This document shows, piece after piece, positions 18,399 to 26,540 of a DNA stretch of 64,000 nt. The DNA comes from Anaerolineae bacterium (GTDB lineage: Bacteria; Chloroflexota; Anaerolineae; Aggregatilineales; Ch27). Every line of letters begins with the position of its first letter. Within the stretch, counting starts at the first letter, position 1. The notes under the pieces are model-generated. The model worked only from the letters and a program-made list of their open reading frames with translations. It made no database searches and was not told the DNA's origin. The stretch is from the NCBI GenBank assembly GCA_013178165.1, contig JABLXG010000004.1, positions 186,001 to 250,000 of the forward strand, read 5' to 3'. A program made the position numbers and the translations under genes.

Positions 18399-18863
18399 AT
18401 GATCGAGATCGACATTCCCGGTAAAGAGACGTTGCGGCTGGAACACGCCGTTTTTGATGTCAACGGCACGCTGGCGCTGGATGGCGAACTGCTGGCCGGC
18501 GTGGCGGAGCGAATGGCCGCGCTGGGCGAGCGCCTGACGCTGCACATGCTTACTGCCGATACGCATGGCCGTCAGGCGGCGATTGACGCAGCACTGGGCT
18601 TCCAGGCCACGATTGTTTCCCGCGGTTCGGTGGAGAAGGCGGCTTATGTGCTCTCGCTGGGCGGGCAGGGGGTGGTGGCCATTGGCAACGGAGCCAATGA
18701 TACCCACATGCTGCAGGCCGCCGCGCTGAGCATCGCCGTCCTCGGCCCGGAAGGGTTGGCCTTTGAGGCGATCAAGAGCGCGGATGTGGTGACTGGCTCG
18801 ATCCTGGACGCGCTGGATCTGCTGCTGAAGCCGGATCGCTTGCGGGCAACGCTGCGCCGTTAG
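18399..18863 (+). CDS. HAD-family soluble P-type-ATPase-like protein
   Basis: The 154-residue protein has a compact HAD core without a cap. Motif I is FDVNGTLALDG: the nucleophile Asp20 is present, but the usual second Asp is Asn22. Motif IV is IGNGANDTHML. This resembles the small COG4087 proteins related to the phosphorylation domain of P-type ATPases. Asn or Thr at the second motif-I position is normal for P-type ATPase-like members and would lower phosphatase activity. ATG 18399 has GGGGAGAG upstream. The function is unknown. Confidence 0.72.
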   Translation: MIEIDIPGKETLRLEHAVFDVNGTLALDGELLAGVAERMAALGERLTLHMLTADTHGRQAAIDAALGFQATIVSRGSVEKAAYVLSLGGQGVVAIGNGANDTHMLQAAALSIAVLGPEGLAFEAIKSADVVTGSILDALDLLLKPDRLRATLRR

Positions 18864-18905
18864 TATCCACTGACGCCGGTGGTATGCCAGCCCAAACCAT
18901 GGAAG

Positions 18906-18929
18906 ACCGGGGGTGGGGTTGCCCCCGGT
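18906..18929 (+). terminator. Hairpin after the HAD gene
   Basis: ACCGGGGG and CCCCCGGT form an 8-bp stem. There is no T tract directly after it, but a run of T occurs 20 bases on, at 18949-18956. It may act as a weak terminator before the small membrane protein gene. Confidence 0.4.
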
Positions 18930-18983
18930 GTTCCTGTTGCCGTCAAGCTTTTTTTCTTTCCTTGTGCTCACCGGGAGGATCTT

Positions 18984-19319
18984 GTGGCGCTCTTTCTGAT
19001 CAAGTTCTTTCACAGCGCCGTCTTTGTCGTCGAAAGCGCCGCGATTCTCTATATTCTCTACAGTGGCCTGTTCAACATACGCAGCCCCTGGCTGGGGGTG
19101 GCCGTTGTGCTGGTGCTGGCCGAGGTAGTGGTGTACGTCGGCAATGGCACGCGCTGCCCCCTGACCAACCTGGCCCGCCAGATGGGCGATAAGACCGGTG
19201 ATGACTTCATTGCCGACCTCTTCCTGCCCGCCTGGTTCACACCGCTGATCCCGCGTATCTGCGGTTCCCTGGCCGCAGTCGGCATGGTGCTGGTCGTAAT
19301 ACGCCTGCTGATCGGGTGA
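18984..19319 (+). CDS. Small four-helix membrane protein, DUF2784-like motif
   Basis: From GTG 18984 (GGGAGGA just upstream) the 111-residue protein has three or four hydrophobic segments. A conserved-looking loop, GNGTRCPLTNLARQMGDKTGD, recalls the RCPLT motif of small DUF2784 membrane proteins. Its role is unknown. It lies between the HAD gene and the TetR regulator and has its own upstream hairpin. Confidence 0.6.
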   Translation: MALFLIKFFHSAVFVVESAAILYILYSGLFNIRSPWLGVAVVLVLAEVVVYVGNGTRCPLTNLARQMGDKTGDDFIADLFLPAWFTPLIPRICGSLAAVGMVLVVIRLLIG

Positions 19320-19351
19320 TCGCACTGGCGGGACCGCGGCTGGTGCCCCGG

Positions 19352-19379
19352 TTGACGCCGTCATGGGGCGGTTTATAAT
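19352..19379 (+). promoter_or_regulatory. Promoter of the TetR gene
   Basis: TTGACG (19352-19357), a 16-bp spacer and a perfect TATAAT (19374-19379). The -10 overlaps the left arm of the operator palindrome. Confidence 0.75.
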
Positions 19380-19398
19380 CAAATCGTTGTTTGATTAT
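19375..19398 (+). promoter_or_regulatory. Predicted TetR operator (24-bp inverted repeat)
   Basis: ATAATCAAA and TTTGATTAT are perfect 9-bp inverted arms with a 6-bp centre (TCGTTG). The site covers the -10 element and the expected start of transcription of the regulator gene, so bound protein would block its own promoter. AT-rich symmetry is unusual in this GC-rich sequence. Confidence 0.75.
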
Positions 19399-19419
19399 CG
19401 CCAGCTGGAGCGTAAGACG

Positions 19420-20019
19420 ATGGCACGCAGACCTGCCAGCCAGACCGTCAGCCGCCGGGCCATTCTGGACGCCGCGGCGCGCGTTTTTCATGAGCGCGGC
19501 TATCACGGGGCTACGATGCAGGACATCAGCGCCGCTGTTGGCCTGACGGCTGGCAGCCTGTACCACCATTTCAGCGGCGGCAAAGAAGCAATTTTCCTGG
19601 CGGTGCTGGAAGCCGGGCTGGCCCAGGTGACTGCTGATCTCAAGGCCATTGTGGCGTTGCCGCTGCCGCCGGATGAGAAGTTGCGCCGCGCCATTTGCGC
19701 CCATGTCCTCAGCGTGACCGAACACGTGGCGGTCGCTGCACTGATGGTCTTTGAGATGCGTACGGCGCTCAGCCTGCCGGAGGCGCCAGCTCGTTACCTG
19801 GCCGCCCGCGACGCCTTCGAAGGGCTGTACCGCCAGATGATCGCCGAGGGCATTGCTGCGGGGGTGTTCCGCCCGGTGGATGTCGGCGTGTTCACCCGCA
19901 CCCTGCTGGGTGCGGCCAACTGGGTGAGCGTGTGGTATCGCCCGGAAGGGCGGCTGACCGGCGTTGACATCGCCGGGCAGATCGCCGATATTTTTCTCAA
20001 CGCATTGCGGGCAGGGTAA
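19420..20019 (+). CDS. TetR/AcrR family transcriptional regulator
   Basis: The 199-residue protein has an N-terminal TetR DNA-binding domain with the helix-turn-helix region ATMQDISAAVGLTAGSLYHHF at about residues 36-56 and a helical ligand domain after it. Similar regulators with this type of C-terminal domain often sense acyl-CoA and control fatty-acid or sterol breakdown. Here it precedes a beta-oxidation cluster, so an FadR-like job is a reasonable inference. ATG 19420 is chosen because the longer frame from 19363 would run through the promoter and operator. Autoregulation is likely. Confidence 0.85.
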   Translation: MARRPASQTVSRRAILDAAARVFHERGYHGATMQDISAAVGLTAGSLYHHFSGGKEAIFLAVLEAGLAQVTADLKAIVALPLPPDEKLRRAICAHVLSVTEHVAVAALMVFEMRTALSLPEAPARYLAARDAFEGLYRQMIAEGIAAGVFRPVDVGVFTRTLLGAANWVSVWYRPEGRLTGVDIAGQIADIFLNALRAG

Positions 20020-20050
20020 GCCTGTTAACCGTTGGACTGGAGGGGAAGTC

Positions 20051-20284
20051 GTGTCACCATCATCACTGCGTACATCACTGCTTATGGTGGATCGGGACAG
20101 GTGCGGCATCTGCGGGTGCTGCGTGCCGGTATGCGCCACAATTGCCCTGGTGCTGCACGACGCGTATCTGGAAGTCATCAACGATCGCTGTACCTCCTGC
20201 CAGAAGTGCATTGTGGTCTGTCCCACTCATGCGCTTTCGGAAGTTGCGCTATCGGCAGTGGCGGCGCAGGGAGGGGAGCGGTGA
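20051..20284 (+). CDS. Two-cluster 4Fe-4S ferredoxin
   Basis: The 77-residue protein has two ferredoxin motifs, CGICGCCVPVC and CTSCQKCIVVCP, each able to hold a [4Fe-4S] cluster. GTG 20051 has AGGGGAAG upstream and gives a compact ferredoxin; the frame upstream overlaps the TetR gene. Its stop overlaps the GTG start of the flavoprotein gene by 4 bases. Such coupling suggests that it supplies electrons to, or takes them from, that flavoprotein. Confidence 0.85.
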   Translation: MSPSSLRTSLLMVDRDRCGICGCCVPVCATIALVLHDAYLEVINDRCTSCQKCIVVCPTHALSEVALSAVAAQGGER

Positions 20285-21468
20285 AACTGCGGGAAGCTTA
20301 CGATGTCATCGTAATCGGGGGTGGCCCGGGCGGCGCAGCAGCGGCGATCACAGCAGCCCGGCGCGGGTTGAGCGTCCTCCTGATTGAAAAGCGGCAGGAG
20401 ATTGGCACGCCCGTTCGTTGTGCGGAAGCGATTGGCCGCGACCAGGTGGCGCCGTTCATCGCCCTGAACCCGGCCTGGATCGCCGCCGAGATCGACGCCT
20501 TTCGCATCTTCGGGCCGTCCGGCCAGTCGGTGCGTGTGCCGCCGACATCCCCCACGATCGTGGTTGAGCGCAAGCTTTTCGACCGTGAGCTGGTCAATGC
20601 GGCGGTGCAAGCCGGGGCGACAGCACGGGCCATGACGCGGGCAACCGGCCTGATCATCGAAGATGGCTTTGTGCGCGGCGTGAAGATGATCAGCCTGAGC
20701 CGGGAGGAAACAGTGCGGGCCAGAGTCGTCATCGGCGCGGACGGGCCGGAATCGCAGGTGGGGCTATGGGCTGGGCTGAGTACCATGCCACGCATGGCCG
20801 ATTACTACACGGGATTTGAATACCTGCTGGCTGGTATCCCGCTCGACGATCCCCGCGAATGCCAGTACCACATCGGCAACGATCTCGCGCCAGGCGGGTA
20901 TGCCTGGGTCTTCCCCAAAGGGCCGGATAAAGCCAATGTCGGCCTGGTGATCACAGCCACCCATGAGAAGAACGGCCGGAGCGCCCAGGATTATCTGGAT
21001 GCTTTTGTCGAGCGGCGCTTCCCTGGCGCGTCTGTGCTTGCTGTGATGCTGGGCGGCATTCCGGTCGGCGGCACGGTCAAGGAGCTGGTCGGGAATGGGG
21101 TGATGCTGGTTGGCGATGCAGCCCACCAGGCCGAGCCGATCACCGGCGGTGGGATCAACCTGGCGATGTTCGCCGGGGAAATGGCCGCCAACGTTGCCGC
21201 CGATGCCATCGCCGCCGGGGACTGGTCAAAGAAGGCGCTGGAAGCTTATCCAAGGCGCTGGCATCAGGAGCACGGGCGCGCCATCAAGAGCATGGCTGCG
21301 CTGCGCCACAGCGTGCTGAAGTTTTCCGACGAGCGCTATGACCGGCTGGTAGCCCTGGCGGCGGAACTGCCGCTGGCGGAGATGAGCGCGTTTGACATCA
21401 TCCTCCGCGTGCTGCGCCATGATCCTGCTCTGTTGCTGGCAGCGCGGGAGTTCCTCATCCCGACCTGA
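20281..21468 (+). CDS. Geranylgeranyl-reductase family flavoprotein
   Basis: The 395-residue protein has an N-terminal FAD motif VIVIGGGPGGAAAAITAARRG, the family signature GTPVRCAEAIGR near residue 43, a central GYAWVFPKGPDKANVGL and the second FAD contact LVGDAAHQAEPITGGGI. Members reduce double bonds of isoprenoid lipids or quinone tails, often with a ferredoxin partner. FixC/ETF-quinone-oxidoreductase-like enzymes are distant relatives. The overlap with a ferredoxin gene fits either job. Its place in a beta-oxidation cluster makes an electron-transfer role worth considering. Confidence 0.8.
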   Translation: MKLREAYDVIVIGGGPGGAAAAITAARRGLSVLLIEKRQEIGTPVRCAEAIGRDQVAPFIALNPAWIAAEIDAFRIFGPSGQSVRVPPTSPTIVVERKLFDRELVNAAVQAGATARAMTRATGLIIEDGFVRGVKMISLSREETVRARVVIGADGPESQVGLWAGLSTMPRMADYYTGFEYLLAGIPLDDPRECQYHIGNDLAPGGYAWVFPKGPDKANVGLVITATHEKNGRSAQDYLDAFVERRFPGASVLAVMLGGIPVGGTVKELVGNGVMLVGDAAHQAEPITGGGINLAMFAGEMAANVAADAIAAGDWSKKALEAYPRRWHQEHGRAIKSMAALRHSVLKFSDERYDRLVALAAELPLAEMSAFDIILRVLRHDPALLLAAREFLIPT

Positions 21469-21480
21469 GTGTTTGCCGGG

Positions 21481-21512
21481 TGGGGGGCCTGTTCGGCAGG
21501 GCAGGCCCCCCA
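21481..21512 (+). other. Perfect 11-bp hairpin without T tract
   Basis: TGGGGGGCCTG and CAGGCCCCCCA pair perfectly around a 10-base loop, between the flavoprotein and the first acyl-CoA dehydrogenase. No T tract follows. It may protect or split the transcript rather than end it. Confidence 0.5.
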
Positions 21513-21576
21513 TGGACTGTGCGGATTACCCGGCGGCTTTCCTGCCGGAAGAGACGCGGAGAAGGAGCAGCCCGGT

Positions 21577-22668
21577 ATGGTGTCGTTTACCCCCACCGAA
21601 GAACAGCAGATGTTGATCGAGACGATTCACCGCTACGCCGAGGCGGAGGTGCGACCAATCGCCCACGAGGCGGACGAAACGGGCGAAATCCCCGCCGGGG
21701 TGTTGCGGGCCGGCTGGGAGATCGGCCTGATCCCGGCGGCGCTGCCGGAGGCGTACGGCGGTCTTGGCGAGCACGAGGCGCTGACTGGTGTCCTGGCGGC
21801 GGAGGAACTGGCCTGGGGTGACCTGGCCGTGGCGCTCAAGGTGCTGGCTCCTGCTCTGTTGGCCTACCCGGTGCTGATAGCCGGGACGGAGGCGCAACAG
21901 GCTGAACTGCTGCCGCTTTTCGCCGGTGATTATGTCCCCATGACCGCTGCGCTGGCCGAGCCAGGGCTGTTCTTTGATCCTCGCGCCCTGGCGACAACGG
22001 CTACCGCCCAGGATGGCGGCTATGTTCTCAATGGCGTCAAGAGCAATGTCCCCCTGGCGGCGGAAGCGCACAAGCTGCTTATCTATGCTCGCGAGGACAG
22101 TGGGGCGGTCGGCGCGTACATCGTCGATGCCGGGGCGGACGGGCTGACGATAGGCGAGCGGGAGAAGCTGATGGGCATCCGCGGCCTGCCAACGTATCCG
22201 GTCACGCTCTCCGGCGTGCGCGTCGATGCGGTGCGGCGACTGGGCGGGGAAGCCCCCCTGCCGTATGAGGCGATTCTCAACCGCCAGCGGGTGGCCCTGG
22301 CGGCGCTGGCGGTCGGTGTGGCACGGGCGGCTTTTGAGTACGCACGCGACTATGCCAAAGGGCGCGTCCAGTTCGGTGTGCCAATCGCCACCAAACAGGC
22401 CATTGCTTTCATGCTGGCCGAGATGGCGATTGAGGTCGATGCAGCGCGGCTGATGACCTGGGAAGCGGCCTGGAAGCTTGACCAGGGGCAGGATGCCACG
22501 CGGGAGGCGTACCTGGCGAGCCGTTACGCCGCCGATACGGTCGTCTTCGTGGCGGATAGCGCCGTGCAGACGCTGGGCGGTTACGGCTTCATCCGCGAAT
22601 ACCCGGTGGAGCGCTGGCTGCGGGATGGGCGGGGATTTGCCATGTTCTGTGGCCTGGCAACCGTCTGA
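21577..22668 (+). CDS. Acyl-CoA dehydrogenase-like protein lacking catalytic Glu
   Basis: The 363-residue protein has the full acyl-CoA dehydrogenase fold: an N-terminal helical domain, the beta domain with NGVKSNVPLA, and the C-terminal helical domain with GRVQFGVPIATKQAIAFMLA and GGYGFIREYPVERWLRD. The usual ending IYEGT is replaced by MFCGLATV, so Cys358 stands where the catalytic Glu belongs. The alternative Glu site of isovaleryl-CoA-type enzymes is Gln237 (LNRQRVALA). With no catalytic base visible it may be the non-catalytic half of a pair with the next gene. ATG 21577 has AAGGAG upstream. Confidence 0.85.
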   Translation: MVSFTPTEEQQMLIETIHRYAEAEVRPIAHEADETGEIPAGVLRAGWEIGLIPAALPEAYGGLGEHEALTGVLAAEELAWGDLAVALKVLAPALLAYPVLIAGTEAQQAELLPLFAGDYVPMTAALAEPGLFFDPRALATTATAQDGGYVLNGVKSNVPLAAEAHKLLIYAREDSGAVGAYIVDAGADGLTIGEREKLMGIRGLPTYPVTLSGVRVDAVRRLGGEAPLPYEAILNRQRVALAALAVGVARAAFEYARDYAKGRVQFGVPIATKQAIAFMLAEMAIEVDAARLMTWEAAWKLDQGQDATREAYLASRYAADTVVFVADSAVQTLGGYGFIREYPVERWLRDGRGFAMFCGLATV

Positions 22669-22710
22669 GTGGTGCATTTCGGGTCTTGAATTGGGCAGGG
22701 AGCGCGGACT

Positions 22711-23964
22711 ATGGCAATCAGCTTTGCAATGCCTGAGCGTGTGGAGCGCGAACGGATGATGGCCCAGGCGCTGGCCGAAGGGATCATGCGCCCGGTTTCC
22801 CGCCAGCTGGACGAAAACGAGCATGAGCGTCCGGTCGATTTCATCAAGCTGATCTGGCCGGTGATGCGCGATCAACAAGCCCGCGCTCTTGACCGGCTCA
22901 AAGCGCCGCCGGACCAGGAGAAGGAGAAAAAGCCACGCAGTCCATACCTGGCCATGATGGTGCAGATCGAGGCGCTCTCCTGGGGCGATGCCGGGCAGTA
23001 CCTGTGTATCCCATCGCCGCTGCTGGCCGGGGCGGCCATTGAAGCGGTTGGCACGCCGGAGCAGAAGGAGCGCTTCCTGCGGCGTTTCGCCGAGGGCGAT
23101 GCCCCTAGGTGGGGCGCGATGGCCATGACCGAGCCAAACGCCGGTTCCGATACCAAAGCGATCGAAACGACGGCGGTGCTCGACCCGGAGACCCACGAGT
23201 GGATCCTCAATGGCGAAAAGATCTTCATCACCAGCGGCGGCCTGGCGCTCAGGGAATCGGATGGCATCGTTGTTGTCTGGGCGACGATCGACCGTTCGGC
23301 TGGCCGGGCCGGGATGCGCCCGTTCGTTGTGGAAGCCGGGACGCCCGGCGTAACCGTATCCAAGCCAGAGATCAAGCATGGCATCCGCGCCAGCGACACG
23401 GTTTCAATCAAGTTCGAGAACTGCCGTATCCCATACGATAACTTGCTGGGTGATCCGGAAGTCCGGCGGGAGGGTAGCCGTGAGGGCTTCCGGGGGGCTA
23501 TGGCAACATTCGACGCCTCCCGCCCGCTGGTGGCCGCCAGTGCGCTGGGCGTGGGCCGCGCCGCGCTGGAGTTCGTCAAAGAGACGCTTCACCAGCACGG
23601 CATCGATATCCCCTATGATCAGCCCTACCACAAGCTAAGCGCCATCCAGCGCGATGTGCTGGAGATGGAGGCACAACTCAAAGCGGCCTATCTGCTCACC
23701 CTGCGGGCCACCGCCATGCTGGACGAAGGGCTGCGCAACAGCCTGGAAGCGTCGATGGCCAAGGCCAAAGCTGGTAAGGCGGTTACGAAGGTGACGCAAA
23801 AGGCCGTCGAACTGCTGGGTATGATGGGCTACAGCCGCGAGTGGCTGGTGGAGAAGTGGATGCGCGACGCCCGGATCAACGACATCTATGAGGGCACCGG
23901 GCAGATCAATCTGCTGATTGTGGCCCGCCGCATCCTGGGGTATAGCAGCAGCGAACTGAGCTGA
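22711..23964 (+). CDS. Acyl-CoA dehydrogenase
   Basis: This FAD enzyme makes the first oxidation of beta-oxidation and passes electrons to electron transfer flavoprotein. It has the substrate-loop signature AMTEPNAGSD, the beta-domain NGEKIFITSGG and the C-terminal RINDIYEGTGQINLLI with the catalytic Glu394. At 417 residues it is slightly longer than common short-chain enzymes, because of an N-terminal extension rich in charged residues. It starts 42 bases after the first acyl-CoA dehydrogenase gene. It likely forms an operon, and perhaps a heteromeric enzyme, with that protein. Confidence 0.92.
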   Translation: MAISFAMPERVERERMMAQALAEGIMRPVSRQLDENEHERPVDFIKLIWPVMRDQQARALDRLKAPPDQEKEKKPRSPYLAMMVQIEALSWGDAGQYLCIPSPLLAGAAIEAVGTPEQKERFLRRFAEGDAPRWGAMAMTEPNAGSDTKAIETTAVLDPETHEWILNGEKIFITSGGLALRESDGIVVVWATIDRSAGRAGMRPFVVEAGTPGVTVSKPEIKHGIRASDTVSIKFENCRIPYDNLLGDPEVRREGSREGFRGAMATFDASRPLVAASALGVGRAALEFVKETLHQHGIDIPYDQPYHKLSAIQRDVLEMEAQLKAAYLLTLRATAMLDEGLRNSLEASMAKAKAGKAVTKVTQKAVELLGMMGYSREWLVEKWMRDARINDIYEGTGQINLLIVARRILGYSSSELS

Positions 23965-24027
23965 TCTACGCTGGAGCGCCGGGCTGTAGACCACGTACTC
24001 TAACGTCTTTCAGGGGGAGGAAAGTCG

Positions 24028-26421
24028 ATGGGCTATGCGATTCGCCGGGCAGCGGTGATCGGCTCCGGCACCATGGGCAGCGGCATCGCCGCCCTGCTGG
24101 CGGGTATGGGCATCCCGGTATTGTTACTGGACATCCCTGCACCGGGGACGCAGCCCGGCGATCCGCCGGAGGCACGGAATGCCATCGTACAGAGAAGCCT
24201 GGAGGCGCTCGGCAAGAGTCGCCCGGCCCAGCTTTTCGCCGCGGAAGACGCCGATCTGATTATCCCCGGCAACGTGGACGATGACCTGGCCCGCCTGGCG
24301 GACGCCGACTGGATCATCGAGGCCATCGTTGAGCGGCTGGAGACCAAGCAGGAACTGATGGCGCGCCTCGCTGCCGTCCGGCGACCGGATGCGATCGTCA
24401 GCACCAACACCTCCGGCCTGAGCATCAATGCCATCGCCGCCAGGCAGGAGGCCGGCTTCCGGCGGCACTTCCTGGGCACGCATTTCTTCAACCCGCCGCG
24501 CTACCTGCAGCTGCTGGAGATCATCCCCGGTGCGGAAACCGACCCGGCGCTGGTGGCGTTCATGGCTGCGTTCGGGCGCGATGTGCTGGGCAAGGGCGTG
24601 GTGATCGGCAGGGACACACCCAACTTCATTGCCAACCGGATGTTGAACCTGGTCGGTGCCTTTACGGTAGCTTATGCCGTTCAGCACGGCTTTACCGTGG
24701 GGGAGATTGATGCCCTGACCGGCCCCCTGATCGGGCGTCCCAAGACAGCGACCTTCCGGTTGCTCGATCTGGTGGGCATTGACGTGCTGGCGCATGTCAG
24801 CCGCAACCTGTACGAGGCCATCCCGGATGATCCGGCCCGTGAGGTGCTGGTGGATGCCGGGCTAACCCGCGTCCTGGATCGGATGGTGGCCGAAGGCTGG
24901 CTGGGCGGCAAGGCCGACCAGGGCTTTTACAGAAAGGTCTTTGTCGACGGCGAGCGCCAGTTCTGGGAGTTGAACCTGGAGACGTTCGAGTACGTGCCGC
25001 CCGCAAGTGTCCGCTTTGAGAGTGTGGGCAAGCACCGCAAGATCGAGGATACCGGGGCGCGTATCCGGGCGTTGATCGCGGAGGAAGATCGCGCCGGGCT
25101 GTTCCTGTGGGCGCTGCACGCCTTCTATCTGACGTATGCGGCGCAGATGGCCGGTGTGATCGCCGATGACCTGCCCAGCCTGGATCGCGCGGCGCGATGG
25201 GGTTTCGGGCATGAGCTTGGTCCGTTCGAAATCTGGGATGCCATTGGCGTGGCTGAGTCCGTTCCGCGCCTGGAAGCGGATGGCTACGCCGTGCCCGCCT
25301 GGGTGAAGGAGATGCTGGCTGGCGGCGGCGCTACGTTCTACCGCCGCGATGGGCACGGGATCGTGACCGGCGTTTACGACCCGGTGGCGAAGCGGTACCG
25401 CGATCTGGCCCCTGACCGGCAGGTGGTGGTCATCGCCGATCTAAAGGCGGCGGGCAGGATCGTGGAGGAGAACGCCGGGGCCAGCCTGATTGACATGGGC
25501 GATGGGGCGTTGCTGGTGGAGTTTCACACCAAAGCCAACGCCTTTGACGCCGATATCCTGGCCATGCTGCAGCGCGGACTGGCCCGGCTGGAAGATGACT
25601 TTGATGCGCTGGTGATCGGCAACCAGGGCCAGCACTTCTCACTGGGAGCCAACATCATGCTCATTGCGATGATGGCTCAGTCCGGGCAGTGGGACGAACT
25701 GGATCGGGTGATTCGCGAGGGGCAGGCGATCATGGAGGCGCTGCGCCACGCTCCCAGGCCGGTCGTGACTGCGCCCTTCGGCATGGCGCTGGGCGCGGGC
25801 GCAGAAGTCACGATGGCCTGTACAGCCTGCGTAGCCCACGCCGAGCTGTACATTGGCCTGGTGGAGTTCGGGCTGGGCCTGATCGCGGCCTGGACGGGCA
25901 CTAAGGAGATGCTGCGGCGGGTGGTTAGCCCGGTCATGCGCACGCCCGGCGCCGATGTGCTGCCACACCTGCAGCAGGTCTTTGAGCAGATCGCGCTAGC
26001 CAAAGTCAGTGAAAGCGCCAAACAGGCGCGGGCAATGGGCTTCCTCAGCCCGGCGGACCGGATCGTCATGAGCCGCGACCAGCATCTGGCGGAAGCCAAA
26101 CGTACAGCCCTGGCGCTGGCGCCCGGTTACCGCCCGGCTCTGCCGGGCAAGGTCTGGGCGGCGGGGCGGGATGCACTGGCGGCGCTCAAGCTGGCTGTGT
26201 GGCAAATGGTGCAAAGCGGTTACGCCAGTGAGCATGACGCCAAGGTTGCGGGCAAGCTGGCTTATGTCCTGACTGGCGGCGATCTAAGTGCGCCAGGCTG
26301 GGTGGATGAGCAGGTCATTCTTGACCTGGAACGAGAGGCGTTCCTGAGCCTGGCCGGGGAGCCAAAAACACAGGAGCGCCTGTGGTATATGCTCCAGTAC
26401 AACAAGCCGCTACGCAACTAG
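24028..26421 (+). CDS. fadN: 3-hydroxyacyl-CoA dehydrogenase / enoyl-CoA hydratase, FadN-type
   Basis: The 797-residue fusion carries a 3-hydroxyacyl-CoA dehydrogenase at the N-terminus (NAD motif AVIGSGTMGSGIAALLAG, then HFFNPPRYLQLLEIIPG) and an enoyl-CoA hydratase-like domain at the C-terminus. This is the order of Bacillus FadN, the reverse of FadB/FadJ. In the hydratase domain both Glu positions appear kept (GAGAEVTMAC and VEFGLGLI), but the usual PxGGGT oxyanion stretch reads AAWTGT. The hydratase may therefore be altered in activity. It catalyses, or is expected to catalyse, the second and third steps of fatty-acid oxidation. Confidence 0.9.
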   Translation: MGYAIRRAAVIGSGTMGSGIAALLAGMGIPVLLLDIPAPGTQPGDPPEARNAIVQRSLEALGKSRPAQLFAAEDADLIIPGNVDDDLARLADADWIIEAIVERLETKQELMARLAAVRRPDAIVSTNTSGLSINAIAARQEAGFRRHFLGTHFFNPPRYLQLLEIIPGAETDPALVAFMAAFGRDVLGKGVVIGRDTPNFIANRMLNLVGAFTVAYAVQHGFTVGEIDALTGPLIGRPKTATFRLLDLVGIDVLAHVSRNLYEAIPDDPAREVLVDAGLTRVLDRMVAEGWLGGKADQGFYRKVFVDGERQFWELNLETFEYVPPASVRFESVGKHRKIEDTGARIRALIAEEDRAGLFLWALHAFYLTYAAQMAGVIADDLPSLDRAARWGFGHELGPFEIWDAIGVAESVPRLEADGYAVPAWVKEMLAGGGATFYRRDGHGIVTGVYDPVAKRYRDLAPDRQVVVIADLKAAGRIVEENAGASLIDMGDGALLVEFHTKANAFDADILAMLQRGLARLEDDFDALVIGNQGQHFSLGANIMLIAMMAQSGQWDELDRVIREGQAIMEALRHAPRPVVTAPFGMALGAGAEVTMACTACVAHAELYIGLVEFGLGLIAAWTGTKEMLRRVVSPVMRTPGADVLPHLQQVFEQIALAKVSESAKQARAMGFLSPADRIVMSRDQHLAEAKRTALALAPGYRPALPGKVWAAGRDALAALKLAVWQMVQSGYASEHDAKVAGKLAYVLTGGDLSAPGWVDEQVILDLEREAFLSLAGEPKTQERLWYMLQYNKPLRN

Positions 26422-26540
26422 CAGCGAGTGTGGCAGGTTTCTGTCGTAGGATACAGTGCGTAACCGAAATTGATGGGCAGCATGTATACGGCTGGATACT
26501 CCCCTGTCGTCGTTGTCGGTGTGGCGCTGCGGAGCACATC

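Noticed and set aside
21526-23379. 617-codon minus-strand frame under the acyl-CoA dehydrogenase genes
   Set aside because: The plus strand encodes two clear enzymes here. The minus frame is a codon-bias shadow of GC-rich DNA.
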